Source: Lignipirellula cremea
GTDB taxonomy: Bacteria; Planctomycetota; Planctomycetia; Pirellulales; Pirellulaceae
NCBI RefSeq assembly: GCF_007751035.1
Contig: NZ_CP036433.1
Coordinates: forward strand, 5,313,001 to 5,377,000
Direction of reading: 5' to 3'
DNA: 64,000 bases
Shown here: positions 36,502 through 45,751 of the stretch, piece by piece
How positions within the stretch are numbered: position 1 is the stretch's first letter
Layout: every line of letters begins with the position of its first letter
Notes under the pieces: generated by a model
Database searches by the model: none
The model's input: only the letters and a program-made list of their open reading frames with translations
Told to the model about the DNA's origin: nothing
Position numbers and translations under genes: made by a program

Positions 36502-37071
36502 TCAGCTCTCTGCCTGGGCGGCCAGCAGCAGTTCGATCCACGGGCCCACATAGCGGCCGTTGTCGTGGAAAGTGCGTCCGCTCACCAGATTCCGGTCGAT
36601 GACACACGGTTCGTCGACAAAGATCCCGCCGCACACTTCCAGATCAAAACGGCACTTCGGAACGGTCGCCATCCGCCGGCCCTGCACGCAGCCGGCGTAG
36701 GCCGGGATTTCGACCCCATGGCAAACGCTAGCGATGGGCTTGTCGGCCTCAAAGAAATGCCGCGTGATCCGCACCAGGTCCTCATCGTAGCGGATGTACT
36801 CGGGCGCCCTGCCGCCGGAAAACATGATGCCCAGGTAATCGGCCGGGTCGATGTCGGCAAAAGCGACGTCCGCCTGCAGGGTGTAGCCTTCCCATTCTTT
36901 GGTGATGGTCCAGCCCGGTTTTACCTCGTGCATGACCATCTGGTACAGGCGTTTCTCCGGCGCCGCCACGACCGGCTGCAGCCCCGCTTCCTGCAGGCGA
37001 TAGTAGGGGTACATGGTGTCGAGCGTTTCACTGGCGTCGCCGATAATAATCAGCACCTGGGAGGACGGCAT
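36502..37071 (-). CDS. DJ-1/PfpI family protein
   Basis: 189 residues. The nucleophile elbow is ASVCHGVEIPAYAG, with Cys117-His118, and Glu15 near the N-terminus corresponds to the conserved Glu of the family. GIMFSGGRAPEYIRYDEDLVRI is the second family landmark. Members include glyoxalase III-type/deglycase-like enzymes and stress chaperones; this one cannot be placed more finely. It sits on the minus strand, divergent from sufU. Confidence 0.9.
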   Translation of the reverse strand: MPSSQVLIIIGDASETLDTMYPYYRLQEAGLQPVVAAPEKRLYQMVMHEVKPGWTITKEWEGYTLQADVAFADIDPADYLGIMFSGGRAPEYIRYDEDLVRITRHFFEADKPIASVCHGVEIPAYAGCVQGRRMATVPKCRFDLEVCGGIFVDEPCVIDRNLVSGRTFHDNGRYVGPWIELLLAAQAES

Positions 37072-37166
37072 CGCGAACTTTCAAAAAGGGTCGACAAACG
37101 GCTGAGGGCAGCGATTTTAGCAGATTTTCACCCCTCCTTGCTGGGACGTCCCGGTGGTCCGTCGCC

Positions 37167-37195
37167 TTGTCGCTGGCCGCGGCTGCTCGTATAGT
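37167..37195 (+). promoter_or_regulatory. Sigma70-type promoter for sufU-sufS
   Basis: TTGTCG (37167-37172) and TATAGT (37190-37195) with a 17-bp spacer, 61 bp before the sufU ATG. The -10 matches 5/6, the -35 4/6. It lies in the divergent region between the PfpI-family gene and sufU. Confidence 0.5.
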
Positions 37196-37255
37196 AAAAG
37201 GAAGCGTGACTTTCCCCTCGCCCCCGTTTTTCCCGCCTCCCAGCGAGCGAGCGCC

Positions 37256-37702
37256 ATGCCGTTTAGCAAAGAAGAAGAAATCTACCAGGAACACATTCTC
37301 GAGCATTACGAGGATCCTTTCCATCGCGGCGAGTGTACCGACGCCACGCATGCCGACGAAGGAAAAAACCCGTTGTGCGGCGACAAGGTCCGCATTGAGT
37401 TGCGGGTGAATCCTGACGGGGTCATCGAAGAAGCCTGGTTTGAGGGAAAAGGCTGTATCATCAGCCAGGCTTCTGCTTCCATGCTGCTGGAAGAGATCGA
37501 AGGGAAAACGGTCGAAGACGCCAAAGCGTTCACGACCAATCAAATGCTGGATCTGTTTGGCGCCAAACTCACGCCCAATCGCCAGAAGTGCTGCCTGTTA
37601 TCCTGGCGGATCCTGCAGTCGGCCGTGTATTCGCCGGTGGGCGGAGAAGGCGGCGTCGAACAAGAATCGTATTCAGGCCCCCATTCTGGAGAGGAATCGT
37701 AA
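37256..37702 (+). CDS. sufU: SufU-type iron-sulfur assembly / sulfur-transfer protein
   Basis: 148 residues from ATG 37256; the longer frame upstream runs through the promoter. The SufU/NifU-N ligands are present: NPLCGDK (Cys and Asp), GCIISQASASM and QKCCLLSW. The insertion between the second and third Cys is of SufU length. SufU binds zinc and takes persulfide sulfur from SufS. Its stop is 3 nt before the sufS start, a typical pair. The scaffold genes sufBCD are not in this window. Confidence 0.92.
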   Translation: MPFSKEEEIYQEHILEHYEDPFHRGECTDATHADEGKNPLCGDKVRIELRVNPDGVIEEAWFEGKGCIISQASASMLLEEIEGKTVEDAKAFTTNQMLDLFGAKLTPNRQKCCLLSWRILQSAVYSPVGGEGGVEQESYSGPHSGEES

Positions 37703-37705
37703 GCG

Positions 37706-38998
37706 ATGTCTGTCGCCCCGCCGGCCGCTGCTCCGCCCTTCGATGTCGCAGCGCTGCGCAACGATTTTCCCATCCTGCAGACCTGCATCCATGGCGACAA
37801 GCCGCTGGTCTATCTGGATAACGCCGCCACCACGCAACGTCCCCGGCAAGTGATCGACACGACTGTCGACATGTACGAGCGGCAATATGCGAACGTCCAC
37901 CGCGGCGTCCACTGGCTGAGCGACCAGAGCACCGATCTTTATGAAGGCGCCCGCGAACGGGTCAGGGCGTTCATCAACGCCGAGAAATCCTGCGAGGTGA
38001 TCTTCACCACCGGCACGACCGCCGCCATCAATACGGTCGCCCGCAGCTGGGGCGACGCGAATGTAACCTCTGGCGATGAGATCCTGCTGACGCAGATGGA
38101 GCATCACTCCAACATCGTCCCCTGGCAGCAATTGGCCGAGCGAACCGGCTGCCGCGTGCGTTTCCTGCCGATCACCGACGACGGACGCCTCGACCTGGCG
38201 GAACTGCCGGGCATGCTGAACGAACGCACCCGGATGGTAGCGCTTTGCGCCGCCTCGAATGTGCTGGGCACGATCAATCCGCTGGAAGAGATCATCGCCC
38301 AGGCCCACAGCGCCGGCGCCCTGGTCCTGGTCGACGCCGCCCAGAGCGCGCCGCACCAGACAACCGACGTGCAGCAGCTGGGGGCAGACTTCCTGGCGTT
38401 CAGCGGCCACAAAATGCTCGGCCCCTCGGGCGTGGGCGTGCTCTACGGCCGCGAAGCGCTGCTTGACGCCATGCCGCCGTTCCTGGGCGGCGGCAGCATG
38501 ATCAAAGAGGTCAGCTATGATGGCTTTGAGCCGATCGGTTTGCCCGCCAAGTTTGAGGCCGGCACCCCGCCGATTGTCCCCGCCATCGGTTTGACGGCCG
38601 CCATCGATTACCTGGCGGCGATTGGCCTCGAGAACATCCACCACTACGAACAGCAATTGGCGTCCTACGCGCAGCAGCTGATCCAGGATCTGCCCGGCCT
38701 GCGGTTGCTGGGGCCGGAGCCGTCCGCCAAAGCGGGCATCGTCAGCTTTGTGATGGATTCGCCCCACGCACACGATGTAGCGCAGCTGCTCGACCGCGAA
38801 GGGATCGCCATCAGGGCGGGCCACCACTGCACCATGCCGCTGCACTCGCTGCTGGGCATTGTCGCCAGCAACCGGGCCAGCTTCTACTTTTATAACACCC
38901 GCGAAGAAGTGGAAAAGTTTGCCGAGACCCTTGTCGGCATCCGCGAGTTCTTCGCGCCCAAACATCGCAAGCGGAAACCGCGCAACCCCGACGCATAG
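37706..38998 (+). CDS. sufS: Cysteine desulfurase SufS
   Basis: 430 residues, PLP-dependent group II desulfurase. Landmarks: [48 protein letters not shown], the PLP Lys236 in [11 protein letters not shown], and the persulfide Cys375 in [12 protein letters not shown]. It extracts sulfur from cysteine and passes it to SufU, encoded 3 nt upstream. A basic tail ([12 protein letters not shown]) is a minor extension. The cytoplasmic SufS-SufU pair is the sulfur-supply half of the SUF pathway. Confidence 0.95.
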   Translation: MSVAPPAAAPPFDVAALRNDFPILQTCIHGDKPLVYLDNAATTQRPRQVIDTTVDMYERQYANVHRGVHWLSDQSTDLYEGARERVRAFINAEKSCEVIFTTGTTAAINTVARSWGDANVTSGDEILLTQMEHHSNIVPWQQLAERTGCRVRFLPITDDGRLDLAELPGMLNERTRMVALCAASNVLGTINPLEEIIAQAHSAGALVLVDAAQSAPHQTTDVQQLGADFLAFSGHKMLGPSGVGVLYGREALLDAMPPFLGGGSMIKEVSYDGFEPIGLPAKFEAGTPPIVPAIGLTAAIDYLAAIGLENIHHYEQQLASYAQQLIQDLPGLRLLGPEPSAKAGIVSFVMDSPHAHDVAQLLDREGIAIRAGHHCTMPLHSLLGIVASNRASFYFYNTREEVEKFAETLVGIREFFAPKHRKRKPRNPDA

Positions 38999-39086
38999 CA
39001 ACATTGACGCAGCATCGTCGCCGACGCGACGGCTTCCCTGTTCCGCTTTGGCATCTGCGTTCCCGCCCACCAGGCTTGACCCGCTT

Positions 39087-40118
39087 ATGGCCCTCATTGA
39101 AATCAAAGACCTGGTCAAGTCGTACCGCGTCTATCAAAAAAAGGAAGGCCTGTGGTCTTCGCTGCGGGGGCTCTTCCACCGCGAGTATCGCGAGGTCCGC
39201 GCCGTCCGCGGCATTGATCTCCAGGTGGAACAGGGTGAATTCGTCGCGTTCCTGGGTCCCAACGGCGCCGGTAAAACAACCACGCTCAAACTGCTCTCAG
39301 GCGTCATCAGTCCGACTTCCGGCACAGCCACCGTGATGGGCGCCACGCCCTGGAAACGGGAGAACGCCTATCGCCGGCGTTTCGCCCTGGTGATGGGACA
39401 AAAGAACCAGCTGTGGTGGGATCTGCCTGCGCAGGAGTCATTCCGGCTGCATCAGCAGATTTATCGCATTCCGCCCGACGACTTCAAAGCGACGATGGAC
39501 GAGCTGGTCGACCTGCTGGAAATCCGCCGACTGCTCAAGCAGCCCGTGCGTGAGTTGTCGCTGGGCGAGCGGATGAAAATGGAGCTGACGGCGGCCCTGC
39601 TGCACTCGCCCGAAGTGCTGTTCCTCGACGAGCCGACCATCGGCCTGGACGTGGTCGCCCAGCATAATATCCAGCGGTTCCTGAAGTACTACCAGGAGAA
39701 GCGGAAGATCACCATTTTGCTGACCAGCCACTACATGAAAGACGTGGCCGCGCTCTGCAAACGGGTGGTAATTATCGCCAACGGCCAGATCAAGTACGAT
39801 GGTTCTCTCAGCGGCGTGATCGACAAGTTCAGCGGTTACAAAATCATCAGCGTACAGTTTCCCGATAACGTGCCGCTGGAAAACCTGGAGCAATACGGCG
39901 AAGTGCTGGAAGTCCAGCCGCCCAAAGCCAAGATCCGTATCGAACGCAGCAAGGTGCCGAAAATGCTGGCCGACCTGCTGTCGAATTACCCGATCGAAGA
40001 CGTCGCCGTCGAAGACCTGCCGCTGGAAGATGTGATCGCCGAGATGTTCGCCCTGGTCAATCGCCGGGAAGACGCGGATGGGTACGAAGAACCACAAGTT
40101 GGAGCGATTAGCGATTAG
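39087..40118 (+). CDS. ABC transporter ATP-binding protein (COG4586-like, ABC-2 type), no permease alongside
   Basis: 343 residues from ATG 39087; the frame opens inside sufS but only this start gives the normal N-terminus ([18 protein letters not shown]). Walker [13 protein letters not shown]-loop [12 protein letters not shown], signature [11 protein letters not shown] and Walker [14 protein letters not shown] are intact, so it should hydrolyse ATP. The [10 protein letters not shown] motif and the ~100-residue C-terminal domain match the subgroup COG4586 (relatives of NatA), which usually has two permease genes beside it. None follows: the next 500 bp are repeats. It is not SufC despite the neighbouring suf genes. 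Confidence 0.88.
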   Translation: MALIEIKDLVKSYRVYQKKEGLWSSLRGLFHREYREVRAVRGIDLQVEQGEFVAFLGPNGAGKTTTLKLLSGVISPTSGTATVMGATPWKRENAYRRRFALVMGQKNQLWWDLPAQESFRLHQQIYRIPPDDFKATMDELVDLLEIRRLLKQPVRELSLGERMKMELTAALLHSPEVLFLDEPTIGLDVVAQHNIQRFLKYYQEKRKITILLTSHYMKDVAALCKRVVIIANGQIKYDGSLSGVIDKFSGYKIISVQFPDNVPLENLEQYGEVLEVQPPKAKIRIERSKVPKMLADLLSNYPIEDVAVEDLPLEDVIAEMFALVNRREDADGYEEPQVGAISD

Positions 40119-40240
40119 CTGCTTCCACGGGTTGTTTGGAACGCAGGGGAAATTGCCGCGAGATTTTGGTTTCGTCGTTTGGCGAAAAAGCAGGCGCAGA
40201 AAGTCGCCTTTTGCTCGGACCGTGAAAAGAATAACTGCTA

Positions 40241-40366
40241 GTGGTGCGTCAAACCATAAAATCAGGTTTCTCTAAATCAGCCGCCGGGCGCTAGCCCACG
40301 GTTTTTTTGGCAGCACAGCAGCACGGCCGAAATCGCTCACTCGAAGATTGAAGATTGACGCAGCAC
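40241..40366. mobile_element. MITE-like element (copy 1), ~126 bp
   Basis: Bounded by inverted repeats GTGGTGCGTCAA and TTGACGCAGCAC (11 of 12 bases complementary), with TA on both outer sides (40239-40240 and 40367-40368), as in TA-targeting elements. No coding capacity. A second element with identical 12-bp ends lies at 63370-63496. The core contains a GC-rich motif (GGGCGCTAGCCCACGG) present in inverted orientation in the other copy. Together with the hairpin repeats at 40411-40545 it fills the gap after the ABC gene; 40119-40240 otherwise shows only a degenerate hairpin near 40208-40230. Confidence 0.65.
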
Positions 40367-40410
40367 TAGATATTAATTCGTCGTTGGAAGGAAAAACAGA
40401 CGCCGGATAG

Positions 40411-40545
40411 TCGACTTTCATTCCGTGAAAGATCGCGTTCTTTTGCGGAGCAAAAGACGACTGACCGTCGACTTCCGTCAGTTAAAGGTTTCTCGTTCCC
40501 CGCGAAAGTATGCGTCCTTTCACAGCAGAAAAGCGCGACTCACCG
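40411..40545. repeat. Intergenic palindromic repeat cluster (copy B)
   Basis: Contains hairpins CTTTCATTCCGTGAAAG (40415-40431; six pairs plus a wobble) and CTTTTGC-GGA-GCAAAAG (40440-40456; perfect), then ACTGAC/GTCAGT (about 40460-40481) and a degraded third unit near 40514-40532. The 40445-40479 stretch matches copy A at 35640-35674 (opposite strand) at 32/35. Stem bases change in pairs between copies, which argues for a conserved folded structure. Confidence 0.7.
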
Positions 40546-40629
40546 TCGATCTGCGACACCAGTCACTCGCACATTTTTTTGCTAGAAGCTAAATGCTAAC
40601 AGCTGATTGCGCCAGCAACGGGAATGGTT

Positions 40630-41745
40630 ATGGGAAAGCTGCACTTTAATTCCAATTCGTCGCACTCGCTGGGGATCGAGCTGGAGCTTGGCCTGGTCGA
40701 TGAGCAATCGATGGCCTTGTCGAGCGCCATTCATCGCCTCCATGAAAGCCTGGCGCCCGAGGTGCAGGAAAGCTGCAAGCCGGAGCTGATGCAGTGCTGC
40801 ATCGAGGTCATCACGGGCGTCTGCCAGAACATCGACGAAGCAGAGGCCGACCTCCGCAGCAAACTCGTCCCCATCCAGGAGTCGGCCGATAACCTGGGCT
40901 TGCGGCTGTGGTGGGGATCGACCCATCCCTTTTCCTCCTGGCGCCGCCAGAAAGTCACACCGAACGATCGCTATTACGATCTGGTCAACCTGCTCCAGGA
41001 GATGGCCCGGCGACTGGTTACTTTTGGTTTGCATGTGCATGTGGGCGTCGACTCGGGCGACAAGGCCGTGATGATCTGCGACCGCATTATGCAGCACCTG
41101 CCCACGCTGCTGGCGCTCAGTTCCAGCAGTCCGTTCTGGGAGAACCGGAACACGGGCCTGCAGTCGCACCGTTCTAAAATTATGGAAGGGCTGCCGACCG
41201 CAGGCCTGCCCACCCTGATGCGGAACTGGAGCGAGTACGTGTGGCTGGTGAACCACATGATCGATACGGGGTTCATCAATACCATTCGTGAGATCTGGTG
41301 GGATGTTCGCCCTCACCATAACTTCGGCACCGTCGAAGTTCGCGTGTGCGATATGCCGGGCAACCTCGACGACGCGCTCGCGCTGGCCGCACTCATCCAG
41401 TCGCTGGTCGCCGCCCTTTCGGACCTGATCGACCAGGGGGCGTACCAGCACGACTGTCACCCGATGATGGTTCGCCAGAACAAGTGGCGAGCCGCCCGTT
41501 ACGGCAACCGGGCCCAACTGGTGAACTCGTACACGTTTGAGGTGAACTCCGTTCCCGATGCGGTGGGCGACCTGGTCGAACGGCTGGGTCCGACCGCGGA
41601 ATCGCTCGGCTGCCTGCATCGCCTGCAGCAGGTCGTCGACCTGGCGAATGGACCGACGGCGGCGGATCGGCAGATCGAAATTCTCGAACAGACCGGCGAT
41701 CCGGCCGAGATCGTCCGTCGTCTGACGGAACGCTCCCGCCTTTAG
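40630..41745 (+). CDS. YbdK-type carboxylate-amine ligase (glutamate-cysteine ligase family 2)
   Basis: 371 residues from ATG 40630, which has GGGA six bases upstream; an ATG at 40624 would be too close to it. The GCS2 landmarks are GIELELGLVD (ATP/glutamate-site acidic residues), ELMQCCIEVITGVC, WWGSTHPFSSW, LVTFGLHVHVGVD, and the block RPHHNFGTVEVRVCD. Proteins of this group show weak glutamate-cysteine ligase activity in some bacteria; the physiological role is often unknown. It converges on kdtA and ends at a shared terminator. Confidence 0.9.
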   Translation: MGKLHFNSNSSHSLGIELELGLVDEQSMALSSAIHRLHESLAPEVQESCKPELMQCCIEVITGVCQNIDEAEADLRSKLVPIQESADNLGLRLWWGSTHPFSSWRRQKVTPNDRYYDLVNLLQEMARRLVTFGLHVHVGVDSGDKAVMICDRIMQHLPTLLALSSSSPFWENRNTGLQSHRSKIMEGLPTAGLPTLMRNWSEYVWLVNHMIDTGFINTIREIWWDVRPHHNFGTVEVRVCDMPGNLDDALALAALIQSLVAALSDLIDQGAYQHDCHPMMVRQNKWRAARYGNRAQLVNSYTFEVNSVPDAVGDLVERLGPTAESLGCLHRLQQVVDLANGPTAADRQIEILEQTGDPAEIVRRLTERSRL

Positions 41746-41766
41746 TCCTACAAGACGATTCGCCCT

Positions 41767-41792
41767 GGCTGGCCGATCAGGCCGCCTTTTTT
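41767..41792 (+). terminator. Rho-independent terminator of the YbdK-type gene
   Basis: GGCTGGCC, loop of five, GGCCGCC (seven pairs with a one-base bulge) followed by TTTTTT (41787-41792). It begins 22 bp after the stop codon and overlaps the last codons of the convergent kdtA gene. Confidence 0.65.
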
Positions 41793-43108
41793 CCGGTCTT
41801 GCCGCCGTCGGCCGCGGCGCCTGATGGATTCGCCCTCAGGGCGTACGGCTTGAGCAGTCGCAGGGTCGCATCGGCGGCTCCCTGCTGGGCGGCGACAAGC
41901 TGCTGGGCGCGTTCTCCTTGCTGCTGGCGATAGCAATCGTCGCCCAGGCAGTGCTCGACAAACCGCGTCAGTCCGTCGGCGTTGCGGACGACAACGGCGG
42001 CGTCATACTGCAGCATCATTTTTACAATGTCGCGAAAGTTACGCGTATTGGGCCCGAAACTGACTGCGGCCCCGTAAGCCGCCGGCTCGACCATGTTCTG
42101 CCCGCCGCGGCTGCCCAGGCTGCCGCCGACGTAGGCAATTTTTGCGACGCCCCACCAGCCGCCCAGTTCGCCGATCGTATCGACCAGCAGGACGCCAGGC
42201 GCTGCGTGCTTGCCGGCGGGTTCCAGCGTACTGCGACGCCGCCAGTCGAGCGAGGAATTCTCCAGCAGGTCGGCGACCTCGTCGAACCGGTCCGGGTGCC
42301 GCGGAACCAGGATCAACCGCAGTTCCGGAAACCGCGGCAGCAGTCGCTGGTAAACCTCGATCGCCAGCGCTTCTTCGCCTCGCTGGGTGCTGCCTGCCAG
42401 GAACACGATCTGGTTGTTCTGGTAACCGGCAAGCTGGCGAAGTTGCTGCGTCTGGGCGTTTTCCGGGTTGAGCTGCGCACCGTCGAATTTGAGCGAGCCC
42501 GTCACTTCCACCTGCGGGGCGCCCAGGCTGCGGAAACGGTCGGCATAATCTTTACTCTGGGCGGCGACCAGATCGAGCCGCTGGAAAAGCAGCCGGGCCA
42601 GCGGGCCCAGCCGGCGATAGCCACGGAAGCTGTTTTCGCTCAATCGGCCGTTGATCACGACGGTTCGGCAATCGCTGCGCTGTGCGGCGCGGAGCAGGTT
42701 AGGCCAGAGTTCCAGCTCGGCCAGGATCAACATTTCCGGCTGCACCCGGCGGACGGCCGTTTTGACCGCCCAGCTGAAATCCAAAGGGCAGAAGAACACG
42801 CGGTGCGCCGCGTATTTTTTGACAGCCAGGTCATAACCGGTCTGGGTGGTCGTAGAAATCACGATCTCGCGGCCGGGAAACTGCTGCTGCAGTCGCTTCA
42901 GCATCACACCCAGCAGGTTCACTTCGCCAACGCTCACGGCGTGCAGCCACAGGCAGCGTTTCTGGCCGCGGCGATCGGGGGCCAGACCCAGCAGCTTCTG
43001 CGCCCAACCCTGGCGATATTTGCCTTTGAAGACCGCCCCGTAAAGCAGCCACGGCGAGGCCGCCAGCGCCACGAACAGATAAACAGCGTTGAGCAGATAA
43101 GCAATCAC
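41777..43108 (-). CDS. kdtA/waaA: 3-deoxy-D-manno-octulosonic acid (Kdo) transferase
   Basis: 443 residues from GTG 43108 (AAGGA about 8 nt upstream); the longer frame adds 48 residues that do not fit the family. An N-terminal TM anchor (YLLNAVYLFVALAASPWLLYGAVF) precedes WLHAVSVGEV (with the catalytic Glu), STTTQTGYDLA, LAELELWPNL, VVINGRLSENSFRGYRR, and the C-terminal sugar-nucleotide site (YVGGSLGSRGGQNMVEPAAYG). It transfers Kdo from CMP-Kdo to lipid A precursor at the inner membrane. Together with lpxK at 62.2 kb this points to LPS synthesis. It is the last of three minus-strand genes after fabH-like and the GGDEF gene. Confidence 0.95.
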   Translation of the reverse strand: MIAYLLNAVYLFVALAASPWLLYGAVFKGKYRQGWAQKLLGLAPDRRGQKRCLWLHAVSVGEVNLLGVMLKRLQQQFPGREIVISTTTQTGYDLAVKKYAAHRVFFCPLDFSWAVKTAVRRVQPEMLILAELELWPNLLRAAQRSDCRTVVINGRLSENSFRGYRRLGPLARLLFQRLDLVAAQSKDYADRFRSLGAPQVEVTGSLKFDGAQLNPENAQTQQLRQLAGYQNNQIVFLAGSTQRGEEALAIEVYQRLLPRFPELRLILVPRHPDRFDEVADLLENSSLDWRRRSTLEPAGKHAAPGVLLVDTIGELGGWWGVAKIAYVGGSLGSRGGQNMVEPAAYGAAVSFGPNTRNFRDIVKMMLQYDAAVVVRNADGLTRFVEHCLGDDCYRQQQGERAQQLVAAQQGAADATLRLLKPYALRANPSGAAADGGKTGKKAA

Positions 43109-43283
43109 AAGGCCTTCCTTGGCGCAAGACAGCCCCGGGCAAACAGGAGCAGGGCGGCTTGGTCCCTGTCGTTCCGGCTCGGGGAGCCTATCGTATCGCA
43201 AGCAGCCCTCCGGCGTGAAGAGCAATTGCCGCGGTGCTGGCGCCGGCGTCATGCTGGCTGCTGCCAGGAAGAGCCGGCGGACG

Positions 43284-44678
43284 CTAGGCGGATATGCCTT
43301 GCGTGGACTCGACGGGGACTTCGATCACTTTCCCGTGGACGCGGAATTGTGGCGGGTCGACAGCAGTCGGGCCCGAGCCTTCGTCGATCGTGGTGCGATT
43401 TCCGCCCAGTGTTTTGGCGGCGGCGACGGCGGCGTCCAACCGGGCGAAAACGCTGTCGGGCGTGTCCCGTTTCAACACTTCGGTAATCCCACAACTCACG
43501 GACAGTTCGACATCGACCCGGCCCAAGTCGAAGGTCATCGCTTCGATCGACTGCCGTATCCGTTCCGCTGCGCTCATGGCGTTGCGGGGACCCGTATCGG
43601 GCAGAAACAGGAGAAACGACTGGCCGCTGTAACGCACCGGGCGTTCAAAGCCGCGAAGGGTTCGCCGCAACTCATCCAGCATGGCGCCGAACGCCGCCAG
43701 CAGCCGATCGGCGTCGCGGACGCCAAATCGCTGGTTGTTCGGGCCAAACTTGTCGATATCGCACAGCACCACGCTGAGCAGCCGCATGCCGCTGCCATCG
43801 GTTTTGCGCCATTTGTGCAGCAGCATTTCCAGCCCGGTGCGGCTCTTGAGCGTGGTGAGCCGGTCGAACAGGTACCGTTTGTCGAGCGACTCCAGCCGAT
43901 CTTCGCACCGCATCACCACGTCGAGAGTCTGGTTCATGGCGTCGCGCAGCGAATGGACCGAATCAAGCAATGCGTGCAGCCGGTCCAGCCGGTCCACATC
44001 GGTTTCCGACAAAGCCAAGATGCACTGCTCCTGGCCGGCGAGAATCGTGCTGATCGATTCGGCCATTTTGTTGTAGGGCCCCGACATTTTCCGTTGCGAC
44101 GCTAGTTGTTCTTCCGCTTCCCGTTGCCGCTGCATCCAGTGCGTATTGGCGACCGACAGCTCGTCAAACAGTTGGGCCGCTTCGCTATCCTCACGGCAAT
44201 GGCGCAGACGTTCTTCGGCCCCGATCAGGGACTCCCGGTAATCAGAAACCTCAAGTTTGAGCACCTGGGCCGACGCTTCCAGGAACGATTGCGGCTCGAT
44301 CGCCTGTTTCTCCAGCAAACGCAGCCACTCCGCAGGCAATTGCTCCAGAGTGAAGCAGTCCTCCGGCGGCTGCTCTTCTTCCACTTCCTCCACGACGGGC
44401 GGCGGAGTCGCTGCGGCGTGGGCGGCAGCGGCGGCCGACGCTCTGGCCTTCGGGGGACGATTCTCAATCACCAGCAGCGGAGCCCGCAGCCGCCGGTCCA
44501 GATAAAACGCCAGCGCGCAGCCTAACGCAATATTCAGCGAAGCGATAAAGAAGATAACCAGCACCATGCCGAGCAATCCGCAGGCGTAAAGCATTACCGT
44601 CAGGAGACCGACCTGACGCAGAACTCTACGGCGCAAACTGCCCCAAGGGCGACAGCAAACGGTTTGCCTGCCCCCCAT
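43284..44678 (-). CDS. Membrane GGDEF-domain protein with degenerate active site
   Basis: 464 residues from ATG 44678; a TTG at 44705 is an alternative. One or two TM segments (residues ~20-62, VGLLTVMLYACGLLGMVLV) are followed by an Ala/Pro/Glu-rich linker, a coiled-coil region (~95-265) and a GGDEF domain (~275-440). The domain keeps the family layout (DRLTTLKSRTGLEMLL, LCDIDKFGPNNQRFG), but the signature GG[DE]EF reads SGQSF (351-355; bases 43614-43628), so cyclic di-GMP synthesis is unlikely. It may be a GTP or c-di-GMP sensor or a scaffold. It is sandwiched between the fabH-like gene and kdtA. Confidence 0.88.
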   Translation of the reverse strand: MGGRQTVCCRPWGSLRRRVLRQVGLLTVMLYACGLLGMVLVIFFIASLNIALGCALAFYLDRRLRAPLLVIENRPPKARASAAAAAHAAATPPPVVEEVEEEQPPEDCFTLEQLPAEWLRLLEKQAIEPQSFLEASAQVLKLEVSDYRESLIGAEERLRHCREDSEAAQLFDELSVANTHWMQRQREAEEQLASQRKMSGPYNKMAESISTILAGQEQCILALSETDVDRLDRLHALLDSVHSLRDAMNQTLDVVMRCEDRLESLDKRYLFDRLTTLKSRTGLEMLLHKWRKTDGSGMRLLSVVLCDIDKFGPNNQRFGVRDADRLLAAFGAMLDELRRTLRGFERPVRYSGQSFLLFLPDTGPRNAMSAAERIRQSIEAMTFDLGRVDVELSVSCGITEVLKRDTPDSVFARLDAAVAAAKTLGGNRTTIDEGSGPTAVDPPQFRVHGKVIEVPVESTQGISA

Positions 44679-44746
44679 CCGCCGGTAGGTTTGGCGCGAT
44701 GGCAACGATCAGTCGGGTGGCGACGGCGAACTATCCGCAACGTGAT

Positions 44747-45751
44747 CTAACCCGGAAACGTTTCCCGCCAGGCGCAACCGGCCCAGGACCAGCCGACTCC
44801 AAAACCGACCAGCAGGTTCTGGGCGCCCTGCTCCAGTCGCTTGTCCGCCCGCAAGTCGCGGATCAGGATTGGCAGCGTCGAGGACACCGTATTCCCGTAA
44901 TCAGCCAGAGCGATCGGCATCTGCCCTGGGGGAATATCCATCCGCTGCTGGAGTTGATCCAGCATTTTGAATGTCGCCTGGTGCAACAGGAAGAAGTTGA
45001 TCTGCTCGCGAGTGAGCTGCGCTTCGGCCAGGATCTGGTCAACCAAAGCCGGAATGGCGGCGACCGTAAAATTGATCAGGCTCGGGCCGTCCATATAGAG
45101 CTGGCTAGGCCAGCGATGCCGGTGCCGCGGCTTGATTGCGTCCTGCGGGGGACGAGCTCCACCTGTCGAAACCAGCAGCGTATCAGCGCCGGTTCCGTCG
45201 GTGCCAAACTGGAACCCGGTCAACGAAGGCTCATCGGCCGCGTCGATCAGCGTGGCCGCGGATCCGTCGCCAAAAATGGTGCGCAGGCTGCGGTCTGTTT
45301 CGTGGATGTACTTGGAGTAGGTTTCGGCCGTGATTAACAGCACTCGGCGGACGGCGCCGGTGCGGATCAAACCGTCGGCCAGCGATAACCCGTACACAAA
45401 ACCGGAACAGCCCAGGTTATAGTCGATTGCCCCCACCGAAGTTCGTAGTCCCAGGCGATCCTGCATCAGGCAAGCGGTCGTGGGCAGCGGGTAATCGGGG
45501 GTCTGGGTGCAGACCAGCAGGAAGTCGATCGATTGGGGGTCGATGTCGAAGTCAGCAAACAAGCGCTGCGCTGCTTTCACGCCCAGATCCGACGCGCACT
45601 CGTCGGGCGCTGCGATATGGCGTGCATAGATGCCCGTTTTCTCGCCGATCAGATCCAGATCCCAGCTGGGAAACTGGGCCTTCAACTGATCGTTGGTCTC
45701 TACCTTTTCCGGCAGATAGACGGCGATGGGACCAACGGCTGCATACTTCAC
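44747..45751 (-). CDS. 3-oxoacyl-ACP synthase III (FabH-like ketoacyl synthase)
   Basis: 334 residues, GTG start with GGGA upstream. The triad of the thiolase fold is present: Cys115 (YNLGCSGFVYGL), His (FFLLHQATFKML) and Asn (ADYGNTVSSTLP). Length and the N-terminal VGPIAVYLPEKVETND fit FabH-like KAS III, including subgroups that prime specialised acyl chains. It condenses an acyl-CoA starter with malonyl-ACP. It heads a minus-strand run with the GGDEF gene and kdtA, possibly an envelope-lipid operon. It is separate from the FASII-like cluster at 55-58 kb, which lacks a KAS III gene, so it could supply primers to it; that is speculation. Confidence 0.92.
   Translation of the reverse strand: MKYAAVGPIAVYLPEKVETNDQLKAQFPSWDLDLIGEKTGIYARHIAAPDECASDLGVKAAQRLFADFDIDPQSIDFLLVCTQTPDYPLPTTACLMQDRLGLRTSVGAIDYNLGCSGFVYGLSLADGLIRTGAVRRVLLITAETYSKYIHETDRSLRTIFGDGSAATLIDAADEPSLTGFQFGTDGTGADTLLVSTGGARPPQDAIKPRHRHRWPSQLYMDGPSLINFTVAAIPALVDQILAEAQLTREQINFFLLHQATFKMLDQLQQRMDIPPGQMPIALADYGNTVSSTLPILIRDLRADKRLEQGAQNLLVGFGVGWSWAGCAWRETFPG

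Noticed and set aside
39004-39015. TTGACGCAGCA, matching 11 of 12 bases of the MITE right end
   Set aside because: No matching left end was found within a few hundred bases; it lies just after sufS and may be chance or an eroded fragment.
39087-40118. SufC assignment for the ABC ATPase behind sufUS
   Set aside because: It is about 90 residues longer than SufC and has the [10 protein letters not shown] motif and C-terminal domain of ABC-2 exporters; no sufB or sufD is adjacent.
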